Below, piece by piece: positions 1-7,215 of a DNA stretch of 17,627 bases (the stretch's first letter is position 1; every line of letters starts with the position of its first letter). Source of the stretch: Helicobacteraceae bacterium (lineage in GTDB: Bacteria; Campylobacterota; Campylobacteria; Campylobacterales; Sulfurimonadaceae); NCBI GenBank assembly GCA_027061425.1, contig JALSUN010000261.1, positions 1 through 17,627 on the forward strand. Direction: 5' to 3'. The notes under the pieces were generated by a model that was given only the letters and a program-made list of their open reading frames with translations, made no database searches and was not told where the DNA came from. A program made the position numbers and the translations under genes.

Positions 1-21
1 CTACAGTCATATATATTTCCT

Positions 22-48
22 ATTATAAATTTTATGGGTATTAGTCAA
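22..48 (-). promoter_or_regulatory. possible minus-strand promoter for a gene beyond the left edge
   Basis: Read on the minus strand, a TTGACT hexamer (48-43) is followed after 15 bases by a perfect TATAAT (27-22). The spacer is short, but Campylobacterota promoters depend mostly on the -10 box. It points toward the left edge. An ATG at 10-8 preceded by an AGGAAA Shine-Dalgarno-like string (21-16) could begin a gene running out of the window. The two readings conflict, because transcription from this -10 would start near 15 and leave the AGGAAA out of the mRNA. Either the real promoter lies further upstream or the mRNA is leaderless. Confidence 0.35.
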
Positions 49-84
49 GACCCGTTGCGCTGATAGAACTTTAGCGAAATTAAT

Positions 85-103
85 TAAGACAATTATTGTC
101 TTA
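85..103. promoter_or_regulatory. perfect 19-bp palindrome, operator-like
   Basis: TAAGACAAT and ATTGTCTTA flank a single central T, giving nine-base arms with no mismatch. A one-base centre is typical of a dimeric regulator's DNA site rather than an RNA hairpin, because a loop of one base cannot fold. It lies about 75 bases upstream of the possible minus-strand start at position 10, inside a stretch without genes. The symmetry resembles Fur/PerR-type sites in size, but the bases do not match a consensus I can name. The regulator is unknown. Confidence 0.45.
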
Positions 104-141
104 TATGAATTATGCAATGTTTTTAAGATAAATTTTACTTT

Positions 142-163
142 TTGTAACATGTTGATGTTACAA
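142..163. promoter_or_regulatory. inverted pair of HP1021/CemR-type boxes (TGTTACA)
   Basis: TTGTAACAT (142-150) and ATGTTACAA (155-163) are perfect nine-base inverted arms around GTTG. Each arm contains TGTTACA, at 156-162 on the plus strand and 149-143 on the minus strand. This fits the box TGTT[A/T]C[A/T] described for HP1021 of Helicobacter pylori and its relatives. A homologue of that regulator is encoded at 3160-4050. The arrangement suggests a dimer site controlling whatever lies left of the window. A simple RNA hairpin, or a site for another regulator, is possible. Confidence 0.45.
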
Positions 164-199
164 TGAGCAGACCAAAATATTCAACCAGCTCATTATTCC

Positions 200-291
200 G
201 TCATTCCTGCGAATGCAGGAATCCACGAATAAAAGAATCATTAATATTTAAGATGTACTAACTGTTTGATTCCTGCCTTCGCAGGAATGAC
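200..291. repeat. REP/MITE-like element with 24-bp terminal inverted repeats
   Basis: The left arm (200-223) and right arm (268-291) are inverted copies differing at one base. Each arm is itself a hairpin: ATTCCTGC at 203-210 pairs with GCAGGAAT at 215-222, and ATTCCTGC at 269-276 pairs with GCAGGAAT at 281-288, each with a four-base loop. The 44 bases between the arms are AT-rich and non-coding. This double-hairpin form is that of REP doublets and small non-autonomous elements common between bacterial genes. Its position 30 bases beyond the thiC stop means it may also stop or protect the 3' end of that transcript. Confidence 0.75.
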
Positions 292-321
292 AGCAGATAT
301 CAACACTTCCGCGTATTTTAA

Positions 322-1701
322 TTACGCTGAAAAGTTCATCTCTTTTGCTTCGTCAGCAATTTTCTGAATCGCTTCAGGGTTGTCCATGATGTCTTGAGAG
401 ATCTTATATGAACAGAATTTCGGTCCACACATAGAACAGAACTCTGCCTCTTTAAATACATCTTGAGGAAGTGTCTCATCATGGTACTCACGTGCACGTT
501 CAGAGTCTAAAGAGAGCTCAAACTGCTTCTCCCAGTCAAAAGTATAACGTGCATCCGACATCGCGTCATCAACATCACGTGCACCTTCACGGCCACGGGC
601 GATGTCGGCAGCATGTGCTGCGATCTTATAAGCGATGATACCTTCACGAACATCATCAGCATTTGGAAGACCCAAGTGCTCTTTTGGTGTAACGTAACAG
701 AGCATACTTGCACCGTGCCATCCACCGATAGCTGCACCAATAGCAGAAGAGATATGGTCATAACCCGCAGCGATGTCTGTAACGAGTGGCCCAAGGATAT
801 AGAATGGTGCCTCATGACAAAGCTCACGTTGGATCTTCATGTTACGTTCGATCTGATTCAAAGGCACATGACCTGGACCTTCGATCATCACCTGAACATT
901 TTTCTCCCAAGCGCGAAGTGTTAATTCACCCAGTACTTTAAGTTCACCGAGTTGTGCATCATCAGAGGCATCTGCTAAACAACCTGGACGTAGAGAGTCA
1001 CCTAGAGAAAGTGAAACATCATATTTTGCACATATCTCTAAGATATCATCAAATGCTGTATAAAAAGGATTCTCTTTATGATAGTGCATCATCCATGCTG
1101 CCATCAGTGAACCACCACGACTTACAATTCCCATCTTACGCTTTGCCACTTTAGGCATAGTCTCTAATAAGAAACCTGCATGAATGGTGAAGTAAGAGAC
1201 ACCCTGCTTTGCTTGACGCTCAAGAACTTCAAGCATAACTTCAATGTTAAGATCTTCGATCTTATCATTACAGTCAGCAATAATCTGGTAAATAGGCACC
1301 GTACCAATAGGGATATGTGCATTGTCAATAACCCCACGACGGATCTCATCAAGATCTCCACCAGTAGAGAGATCCATAGCTGTGTCTGCTTTATAGTGTT
1401 GGGAAACTTGTATCTTCTCTATCTCACCTTCAACGTCAGAAGCGATAGCTGAAGAACCGATGTTCGCGTTGATCTTACAAGTTGCTGCAATACCGATGGC
1501 CATAGGCTCAAGGTTAGCATGGTTGATGTTGGCTGGGATAATAAGACGTCCACGTGCCACTTCACTTCTCACAAGCTCAGGACTCAGTTTTTCTAACTTT
1601 GCAATATACTCCATCTCTTCAGTAATAATACCCTCTTTGGCATAATACATCTGTGTTGGCGTCTTGTCATTTTTACGCTTTGCTAACCATTCTGTTCTCA
1701 T
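322..1701 (-). CDS. thiC: phosphomethylpyrimidine synthase ThiC
   Basis: ThiC is a cytoplasmic radical-SAM enzyme that rearranges aminoimidazole ribotide into hydroxymethylpyrimidine phosphate, the pyrimidine half of thiamine. The C-terminal cluster motif CxxCxxxxC is present (CSMCGPKFC, about 25-35 residues from the end). So are the family's long conserved blocks, such as EGPGHVPL and LGPLVTDIAAGYDHI. From the chosen ATG the protein is 459 residues, the short form without the N-terminal extension seen in enteric and plant enzymes. This start has GGAG nine bases upstream. An in-frame ATG 15 bases earlier (1716) would absorb that site and is less likely. No other thi gene is adjacent, and the gene is divergent from ispDF. 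Confidence 0.96.
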   Translation of the reverse strand: MRTEWLAKRKNDKTPTQMYYAKEGIITEEMEYIAKLEKLSPELVRSEVARGRLIIPANINHANLEPMAIGIAATCKINANIGSSAIASDVEGEIEKIQVSQHYKADTAMDLSTGGDLDEIRRGVIDNAHIPIGTVPIYQIIADCNDKIEDLNIEVMLEVLERQAKQGVSYFTIHAGFLLETMPKVAKRKMGIVSRGGSLMAAWMMHYHKENPFYTAFDDILEICAKYDVSLSLGDSLRPGCLADASDDAQLGELKVLGELTLRAWEKNVQVMIEGPGHVPLNQIERNMKIQRELCHEAPFYILGPLVTDIAAGYDHISSAIGAAIGGWHGASMLCYVTPKEHLGLPNADDVREGIIAYKIAAHAADIARGREGARDVDDAMSDARYTFDWEKQFELSLDSERAREYHDETLPQDVFKEAEFCSMCGPKFCSYKISQDIMDNPEAIQKIADEAKEMNFSA

Positions 1702-1718
1702 AAATAAATGCTCCATGC

Positions 1719-1751
1719 GGCAGTCACTGCAGACAAGTCTGTCGTACTGCC
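1719..1751 (-). other. hairpin in the thiC leader
   Basis: An outer stem GGCAGT/ACTGCC (1719-1724 with 1746-1751) encloses an inner stem CAGAC/GTCTG (1730-1734 with 1737-1741), separated by small unpaired stretches. It ends 18 bases before the thiC start codon, next to the ribosome-binding site, so it could affect translation or mRNA stability. I see no TPP-riboswitch signature such as a CUGAGA element. The inner loop of two bases is tight, so the fold may instead be a DNA operator. Confidence 0.4.
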
Positions 1752-1975
1752 ATAAAATAATAATCGTAATATAGTTGATAAGACTGAAAAAGCCTTACCT
1801 CTCAAATAGTAAGCCTAAAAGTTTCAACTCTACTTAAGGGCATCTCTTAATATATGCACTACTCGATTTAACGGTGACATTATAATCTAGGACGCCTCTT
1901 TATAAGGTATAAGCCCTTTTAGAAGTTCTACACCCTTAAATAAGTTACCAATAGTTACTAAAAGAGTAGATATTA
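1752..1975. other. non-coding part of the thiC-ispDF divergent spacer
   Basis: The whole spacer between the two start codons (1702-2037) is 336 bases and carries no convincing gene. Besides the thiC leader hairpin and the ispDF promoter, it has a TATAAT at 1881-1886 and an overlapping one on the opposite strand (1884-1879), neither with a clear -35 partner. A short inverted repeat TTAAG/CTTAA lies at 1834-1850. The thiC promoter could not be fixed. Confidence 0.5.
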
Positions 1976-2005
1976 TTGAAACGTTAAGGATGCAATGTGT
2001 ATAAT
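1976..2005 (+). promoter_or_regulatory. sigma-70-type promoter for ispDF and downstream genes
   Basis: TTGAAA (1976-1981) and TATAAT (2000-2005) are separated by 18 bases. Transcription would start near 2012, leaving a leader of about 25 bases that includes AGGAG (2028-2032). It is the only good promoter upstream of this tightly packed run of plus-strand genes, so it may drive them all. Confidence 0.6.
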
Positions 2006-2037
2006 TTCGTAACAGTTTCAAATTAATAGGAGAGTTG

Positions 2038-3159
2038 TTGTCTGATATCACGTTAATTTTACTTGCTGCAGGCGATTCTAGCCGTTTTAAACTCCCTGTT
2101 AAAAAGCAATGGCTACGCATTGACCATACCCCTTTGTGGCAATATGTTGCAGATCAGTTTGAAAAAACTGCGTTGTTTAGTAACATTATCATCACCTCAC
2201 ATAAAAACGAAGTCGCTTTTATGGAACACTTTTGTGAATACAAAATTGTTGCTGGTGGTGAGAGTCGTCAAACCTCCCTTAAAAATGCCCTTGAGCACGT
2301 TAGCACTCCCTATGTTTTAGTCAGTGATATTGCCCGTGCTTGTATCGATACTGCGATCATTGAAAAGCTTATCAACTTAAAAGAGAAGGCGGATGTCATT
2401 GTTCCGACTTTAAAAGTCACCGACACTGTTGTCTATCAGAATGAGACCATAAATCGTGATAATGTTTTACGTATACAAACCCCGCAACTTTCAAAATGCT
2501 CTGTACTGAAAAAAGCTCTAGAGACTACAGAACAGTTTACAGATGAGAGTTCTGCCATAGTTGCACAAGGGGGCTCACGTCTGTTCACTGATGGTTCAGA
2601 AGACGCACACAAAATCACCTATCACCATGATCTCTTAAAACTTCCCTGCATCCACACACCTTCTTCAGCTACTTTAGTGGGTAATGGCTTTGATGTGCAT
2701 GCGTTTGAAGCAGATAGAGAGATGGTACTTGGTGGGGTGAAAATTGATGTTGACTATGGCTTTAAAGCACACAGTGACGGTGATGTCGCCATCCATGCAC
2801 TTATAGATGCACTTTTGGGTGCTGCTGGCTTAGGCGACATCGGTATGCTTTTTCCAGACAATGATGACACGTATAAGGGTGTAGACTCAAAAGAACTTTT
2901 GAAAGAGACTGTCTTGAAACTTGAGCAGTTTGGCTTGGTGATCATCAATGCAGATGTGACCATAGCTGCAGAAGCACCTCGCTTAAGCAGTTATAAAATG
3001 TCCATGCGAAAGATCTTGGCAAACCTTCTTCATATTCCTGCTGTGCGTATGAATGTGAAAGCAACCACTACAGAAAAACTGGGCTTTATAGGCCGTAAAG
3101 AAGGCGTTGGCGTTATGGCCAGCGCGACATTAAACTATTATGATTGGACACAAAAATAA
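2038..3159 (+). CDS. ispDF: bifunctional IspD/IspF (MEP isoprenoid pathway)
   Basis: This fused enzyme performs two steps of the MEP isoprenoid route: CTP transfer to methylerythritol 4-phosphate (IspD) and formation of the cyclic diphosphate (IspF). The N-terminal half begins with the nucleotide-binding signature LLAAGDSSRF followed by KKQW, and has DIARA in place of the usual DAARP. The C-terminal half, from about residue 215, carries the metal site FDVHAF, the block AHSDGDVAIHAL and the late block TTTEKLGFIGRKEG, so both domains look intact. The start is TTG. There are two adjacent TTG codons (2035 and 2038), and the second lies five bases from AGGAG. The stop is directly followed by the regulator gene's ATG. 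The fusion is usual in Campylobacterota and alphaproteobacteria. Confidence 0.95.
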   Translation: MSDITLILLAAGDSSRFKLPVKKQWLRIDHTPLWQYVADQFEKTALFSNIIITSHKNEVAFMEHFCEYKIVAGGESRQTSLKNALEHVSTPYVLVSDIARACIDTAIIEKLINLKEKADVIVPTLKVTDTVVYQNETINRDNVLRIQTPQLSKCSVLKKALETTEQFTDESSAIVAQGGSRLFTDGSEDAHKITYHHDLLKLPCIHTPSSATLVGNGFDVHAFEADREMVLGGVKIDVDYGFKAHSDGDVAIHALIDALLGAAGLGDIGMLFPDNDDTYKGVDSKELLKETVLKLEQFGLVIINADVTIAAEAPRLSSYKMSMRKILANLLHIPAVRMNVKATTTEKLGFIGRKEGVGVMASATLNYYDWTQK

Positions 3160-4050
3160 ATGCGTATATTAATTATTGAAAATGAGATCTATCTGGCACA
3201 GAGTATTGCTGCTAAGCTGGGTGAACTTGGACATATTTGTGAGATGAGCTCTTCAACTCAAGATGCCCTTAAGCGCATCCCTTATGATGTTATCTTACTC
3301 TCAACAAGTATCAACGATCAAAACATCTATCCTGTTATAGAAGCGTACAAAGATGCCGTAGTGATCTTAATGGTCTCTTATATCTCAAATGACACTGTTT
3401 CTAAACCTCTTGCTGCTGGTGCAAAAGATTACATACTTAAACCTTTTATGATAGAAGAGCTCATTCGTAAAATTGAGCATTTTCAAGATTATGAGCGTCT
3501 AAAACGTCAAAATTCTACCTATAAACGTTATCTTAAGCATGTCTTTAATGGTATTAACATCAATGAGGACCTCACTACCTTAGAGGTCCCTATTTTCATC
3601 TCTAGCAACTTTCAAAAATATACTGATGCCTTTGCCTTCTCCTACGCAGAAGTCCATACTAAGACCCTGCACTTTGTCTCTTTAGCCTCACCCACAGCCT
3701 TTAGTGAAATAGAGAAGCTTCCTGCAAGTACCCTAATCTATGCCAACGATTTTCAAGCTGTCAAAAAAGGTGATAAAAAAGCATTTTTTGACCATATTGA
3801 AGGTCGTGAAGTCATCGTTTCTAGCACCGATACCATTGATGAAGAGATGGAGTATCAGGTAATTGAGATAAAAAGTGACAACAACGTCTTCGAACAAGGT
3901 GATATCCTCCCAATAGAAGACTATGTCAAATATATTGTGTTAAATTATCAACACAAGTTTCCAGACACCGAACTCTCTAAAAAATTAGGGATCTCTCGTA
4001 AAAGTCTCTGGGAGAAAAGAAAAAAATATGGCATCGTTAAGAAAAAGTAA
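3160..4050 (+). CDS. atypical orphan response regulator, HP1021/CemR-like
   Basis: This 296-residue protein has a receiver-like domain (about 1-110), a middle domain without recognised motifs, and a C-terminal Fis-type helix-turn-helix (about 268-290, ELSKKLGISRKSLWEKRKKYG). The phospho-acceptor position holds Ser48 (VILLSTS) instead of Asp, and the acidic pocket reads E7-N8. The switch Ser73 and Lys94 (LKPF) remain. Phosphorylation is therefore unlikely. Length, missing Asp and position after ispDF match HP1021 of H. pylori and Cj1608/CemR of C. jejuni, global regulators that bind TGTT[A/T]C[A/T] boxes; HP1021 also binds oriC. Only one cysteine (C27) is present, so redox sensing through several cysteines as reported for HP1021 is not obviously retained. 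The middle part faintly resembles a sigma-54 activator ATPase but has no Walker A or GAFTGA motif. No histidine kinase gene is nearby. Confidence 0.85.
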   Translation: MRILIIENEIYLAQSIAAKLGELGHICEMSSSTQDALKRIPYDVILLSTSINDQNIYPVIEAYKDAVVILMVSYISNDTVSKPLAAGAKDYILKPFMIEELIRKIEHFQDYERLKRQNSTYKRYLKHVFNGININEDLTTLEVPIFISSNFQKYTDAFAFSYAEVHTKTLHFVSLASPTAFSEIEKLPASTLIYANDFQAVKKGDKKAFFDHIEGREVIVSSTDTIDEEMEYQVIEIKSDNNVFEQGDILPIEDYVKYIVLNYQHKFPDTELSKKLGISRKSLWEKRKKYGIVKKK

Positions 4051-5218
4051 CACCCTTTACATTGATCAAGAGGCACTCTCTGCCTTAAGACTGGTCAAGT
4101 CAGGTCTTCTCTACCCTGTCACCTCCCTTATGAATAAAAAACAGACCATAGAGGTCTTGCAACATGGCTCCTTTAACCAAAAACTTTTCCCCTTTCCTCT
4201 TCTACTGGCACCAAGTGGTAAGATCAACCAAGAAGTTCTTGCATCAGCCTTACCTGGAGACAAACTCATTTTAGTTACTGATAACCAAGAGGTGGGATAC
4301 CTTGTAGTTGAAGAGGTATTTGAAATCAACCCTAAAGAGCGTGTCCGCCAGATTTATGGCACAGATAACCTAGAACACCCCGGTGTAAAATCCACTTATA
4401 AACGTCTGGGTAAAATCGCGGTATGTGGAGATTTTGAGATAGACCTTGCCTCTATCACTGCCCGTAAAGAGCGGATAGAAGAGGCCAAAAAGCGTATCAG
4501 TGCACAACATGTTACTGCTATTATGATGGGAGCCAACCCACTCCACCGCGCCCATGAACGCCTTATTCGTCAAGCTTTAGATAAAACAGATCTCGTCGTC
4601 ATCTTTTTGTTAAAGCCATTTAATAACACTGATTTACAGTACGATTTGCGGTTTAAGACCCTTTCGTACTTTGTACAGAACTTTTTACCTACCAACAGAG
4701 TAATTATTATTCCTCTTGAAAACAGCTACATCTTTGCAGGTTACAATGAAGTGATTATTGATGCAATAGTGGCTAAAAACTTTGGATGTAACCGCCTCAC
4801 TATCGGACAGAACCATGCAGGTGTAGGAATGTACTACGATCAAAACACCAACAAGTCTGTCATTGATCGTCTCACGACTCTTAACATTGAGATAGACATT
4901 GCCTCTGAGTATGTCTACTGCAATGAGTGTAAGACCCTAGTGAGTACCAAGACCTGCCCACATGGTCAACATCACCACATCTCTTACCACTCAGACTCTA
5001 TTTTAGAACTTATCAAGCTGGGGCTTTTACCACCTGCTGTCTTGATGCGTAAAGAGATCGCTGCCATCATCTTGTCTGAACTTTTTCCTGATCGTTTTAA
5101 AAACCTTGAAAAACTGTACTATGACATCATGCCTGTGACAGGTCTGCTTGAAGAACACACTGAAAAAGATTTTTATGAAGAGCTTATGAAGCTTTATCAG
5201 ACGACCTCACTCACATAA
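4028..5218 (+). CDS. ATP-sulfurylase-like protein (Sat family) with altered active site
   Basis: The fold is that of sulfate adenylyltransferase: an N-terminal PUA-like part, the nucleotidyltransferase motif NPLHRAHE (170-177), the block GQNHAGVGMYY (260-270) and a zinc-type segment CNEC...CPHG (298-312). Key residues differ from true Sat. The QxRNP motif reads MGANP, so the Gln and Arg that hold sulfate are missing. The GRDHAG motif reads GQNHAG, and the usual SGT-type segment after the zinc site reads HSDS. The ATP-handling histidines remain. It may therefore adenylylate something other than sulfate, or have a non-catalytic role. The start overlaps the end of the regulator gene by 23 bases, suggesting coupled translation. 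C. jejuni has a Sat-like gene in the same place, so the change may be ancestral to the group. Other sulfate-assimilation genes are absent from the window. Confidence 0.8.
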   Translation: MASLRKSNTLYIDQEALSALRLVKSGLLYPVTSLMNKKQTIEVLQHGSFNQKLFPFPLLLAPSGKINQEVLASALPGDKLILVTDNQEVGYLVVEEVFEINPKERVRQIYGTDNLEHPGVKSTYKRLGKIAVCGDFEIDLASITARKERIEEAKKRISAQHVTAIMMGANPLHRAHERLIRQALDKTDLVVIFLLKPFNNTDLQYDLRFKTLSYFVQNFLPTNRVIIIPLENSYIFAGYNEVIIDAIVAKNFGCNRLTIGQNHAGVGMYYDQNTNKSVIDRLTTLNIEIDIASEYVYCNECKTLVSTKTCPHGQHHHISYHSDSILELIKLGLLPPAVLMRKEIAAIILSELFPDRFKNLEKLYYDIMPVTGLLEEHTEKDFYEELMKLYQTTSLT

Positions 5219-5235
5219 TTTAAGGACATCCATAC

Positions 5236-5748
5236 ATGAATTGGTTTTTTCTAACCGTAGGCTATAGTGGCCTTACGCCCAAGGCTCCAGGGACATTTGG
5301 TACACTGGCATCACTCCCCTTTGGTATCTTGATCCTCGCCTATCTTGGGCCACAGACCCTCTTTTTAGCAGCACTTTTTTTAACTCTAGTCGGGGTAAAG
5401 GCTGTAGAGAAGTATCAAAAACAGTCCCATACCCATGATGATAGCCGCATCGTTATAGATGAGTTGGTGGGAATATGGTTTGCACTTTCCATTGCACCAG
5501 GCATTTTCACACCCTTTAATGAACTTCTCATTATCAACAATGGCATGCTTATCCAAATCATCTTGAGCTTTGCACTGTTTCGTTATTTTGACATAAAAAA
5601 GCCCTCCATCATAGGTCGTATAGACAGAGAAGCACCAGGAGGTTATGGGGTAATGTTTGATGATGTCTTAGCCGGTATTGCAGCAGGTATCACCACTGCA
5701 ATTATTTGGCAGGGTATTTTAATGTCAGGTCTTGTAAACTTTCTTTAA
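5236..5748 (+). CDS. pgpA: phosphatidylglycerophosphatase A
   Basis: PgpA removes the phosphate from phosphatidylglycerophosphate to give phosphatidylglycerol, in the inner membrane. The protein is 170 residues, normal for the family. It has the N-terminal GxxPKAPGTFGT block (residues 11-23), the acidic stretch DDSRIVIDELVG (68-79) expected at the metal-binding active site, and the C-terminal block DREAPGGYGVMFDD. Several hydrophobic helices fit a small membrane enzyme. TAAGGA lies nine bases before the ATG. The Sat-like gene ends 17 bases upstream and the ClC gene starts 29 bases downstream, so it sits inside the plus-strand operon. Confidence 0.93.
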   Translation: MNWFFLTVGYSGLTPKAPGTFGTLASLPFGILILAYLGPQTLFLAALFLTLVGVKAVEKYQKQSHTHDDSRIVIDELVGIWFALSIAPGIFTPFNELLIINNGMLIQIILSFALFRYFDIKKPSIIGRIDREAPGGYGVMFDDVLAGIAAGITTAIIWQGILMSGLVNFL

Positions 5749-5777
5749 AGGTAAATTCCAACACTATTAAGGGCATT

Positions 5778-7181
5778 ATGATTCAAAAACATATCACCGA
5801 ACAGACCGCTATATTTTTCAGTGTCCTCAAGTGGGTCTTTCTCTCTTCGTTTATTGGCGTCATCATTGGTGCTGTTGTCACCTTTTTTCTTAAAATTTTA
5901 CAATACTCTGACCAGAGCCGTGCCTTAGTCCCTTTTCACTACTATTATCTACTACCTTTTGCCCTGCTACTAACTGTCTGGCTTGTCAAGACCTTTGCGC
6001 CAACTGCTGAAGGCCATGGAACAGAAAAGGTCATAGATGCTGTGCATAAAGAGCATGGCAAGATCAACCTCGCGGTCATCCCCATAAAACTCTTAGCTAC
6101 GGTCATTACCATCTTCTCTGGTGGTTCTGCTGGTAAAGAGGGGCCTGCTGCACAGATAGGTGCGGGTGTTGCCTCTGGACTCTCAACACTTTTAAAGTTC
6201 TCAAAACATGACAGAAAAAAACTGGTTATCTGTGGTATCAGTGCTGGCTTTGCCTCTGTATTTGGCACCCCTATCGCTGGTGCTATATTTGGAGTAGAAG
6301 TTCTTATCATTGGTGTCATTATGTATGATGTACTACTCCCATCATTTATAGCAGGTTTTGCTGCCTTTACAACGGCCCAACTGCTAGGTATAGACTACAC
6401 CTATTTTGACCTACACTTTTATCAAGATGTCACGCTAGACTTACCTCTTATTGCTAAAGTAGTTTTAGGTGGCCTCTTTTTTGGATTTATATCTGACATT
6501 TTAGTAACTTCACTCAACCGTTCTCACCAATTTATTAAAAAAATCCCCATACACCCTTACTATAAAGCTTTTGGTGGAGGTATCATTCTTGTTGTACTGG
6601 CACTTCTCTTTGGAGAGGAGTATCTTGGACTAAGTTTAAATGGTATCGCCGATATACTCAACCCCAATCCACAATATGCGCAAAACCTTCCATGGTACGC
6701 CTTTTTACTCAAGACGCTCTTTACCTCACTAACACTCGGGGTAGGAGGAAGCGGTGGTATTATCACCCCTATCTTCTACATAGGTGCCAGTAGTGGTCAT
6801 GCGTTTGGAGCCTTTATAGACCCACAACACGTTGCACTCTTTGGGGCCTTAGGTTTTGTGAGTGTTCTTGCTGGTGCTACAAATACACCTATAGCAGCGA
6901 CGATTATGGCTGTTGAGCTCTTTGGCCTGGAGATGGCCCATTATGCTGCCTTAAGTGCTGTGATAAGTTTTCTTATCTCCGGACATCGCAGTGTCTTTCC
7001 TTCACAAATATTGGCCATGCGTAAGTCAGAGATGTTAGAGGTCAAAGTAGGTGAAGAGATAGATAAGACTGAAGTCAATCTCGAGAATAAAGAGATAAAC
7101 AAGGTCAATAGCATCAGAGACAGACTTCAAGAAAAGAGAAAAAGTTTATACGAAAAACATCATCGTAGTAAAGAGAAGTAG
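5778..7181 (+). CDS. ClC-family chloride channel/transporter
   Basis: This is an inner-membrane anion channel or transporter of the ClC family, 467 residues from the chosen ATG, which has AAGG five bases upstream. The alternative upstream start at 5706 lies inside pgpA and adds residues unlike the family. The gating-glutamate motif GKEGP (119-123, Glu121) and the third pore motif GIITP (327-331) are present. The first motif, normally GSGIP, reads GHGTE (79-83). The internal proton glutamate of H+/Cl- exchangers appears to be Val175 (IFGVEVL against IFxxEEx), a change found in true channels. About 12 hydrophobic segments are followed by a charged tail of about 50 residues rich in Lys and Glu. 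No CBS domains are seen. Confidence 0.92.
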   Translation: MIQKHITEQTAIFFSVLKWVFLSSFIGVIIGAVVTFFLKILQYSDQSRALVPFHYYYLLPFALLLTVWLVKTFAPTAEGHGTEKVIDAVHKEHGKINLAVIPIKLLATVITIFSGGSAGKEGPAAQIGAGVASGLSTLLKFSKHDRKKLVICGISAGFASVFGTPIAGAIFGVEVLIIGVIMYDVLLPSFIAGFAAFTTAQLLGIDYTYFDLHFYQDVTLDLPLIAKVVLGGLFFGFISDILVTSLNRSHQFIKKIPIHPYYKAFGGGIILVVLALLFGEEYLGLSLNGIADILNPNPQYAQNLPWYAFLLKTLFTSLTLGVGGSGGIITPIFYIGASSGHAFGAFIDPQHVALFGALGFVSVLAGATNTPIAATIMAVELFGLEMAHYAALSAVISFLISGHRSVFPSQILAMRKSEMLEVKVGEEIDKTEVNLENKEINKVNSIRDRLQEKRKSLYEKHHRSKEK

Positions 7182-7194
7182 TTAGGGTATAGTG

Positions 7195-7215
7195 TAAAGC
7201 ACAAGGTGTGCTTTA
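7195..7215. terminator. bidirectional terminator between convergent genes
   Basis: TAAAGCACA and TGTGCTTTA form a nine-base perfect stem around AGG, lying 13 bases after the ClC stop and directly beside the stop of the 84-residue gene on the other strand. Only short T-rich runs follow on either side, so it may be a weak intrinsic terminator. Confidence 0.6.

Noticed and set aside
200..291. CRISPR repeats
   Set aside because: Only two arms exist, in inverted rather than direct orientation, with a single spacer-length interval. A CRISPR array needs several direct repeats.
322..1701. truncated ThiC
   Set aside because: The protein is shorter than enteric ThiC, but the difference is the optional N-terminal extension. 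The catalytic core and cluster motif are complete.
2006..2015. possible HP1021/CemR box upstream of ispDF (CTGTTACGA on the minus strand)
   Set aside because: The last base of the box is G instead of A or T, and a single near-match is expected by chance in this length of DNA.
1887..2120. 77-residue open frame on the minus strand across the ispDF start
   Set aside because: It overlaps the ispDF promoter and the first IspD motif, has no ribosome-binding site and resembles nothing known.
5945..6319. 124-residue open frame on the minus strand
   Set aside because: It is antisense to the ClC core, including GKEGP, and its low-complexity Pro/Ala/Ser composition is a by-product of that coding sequence.
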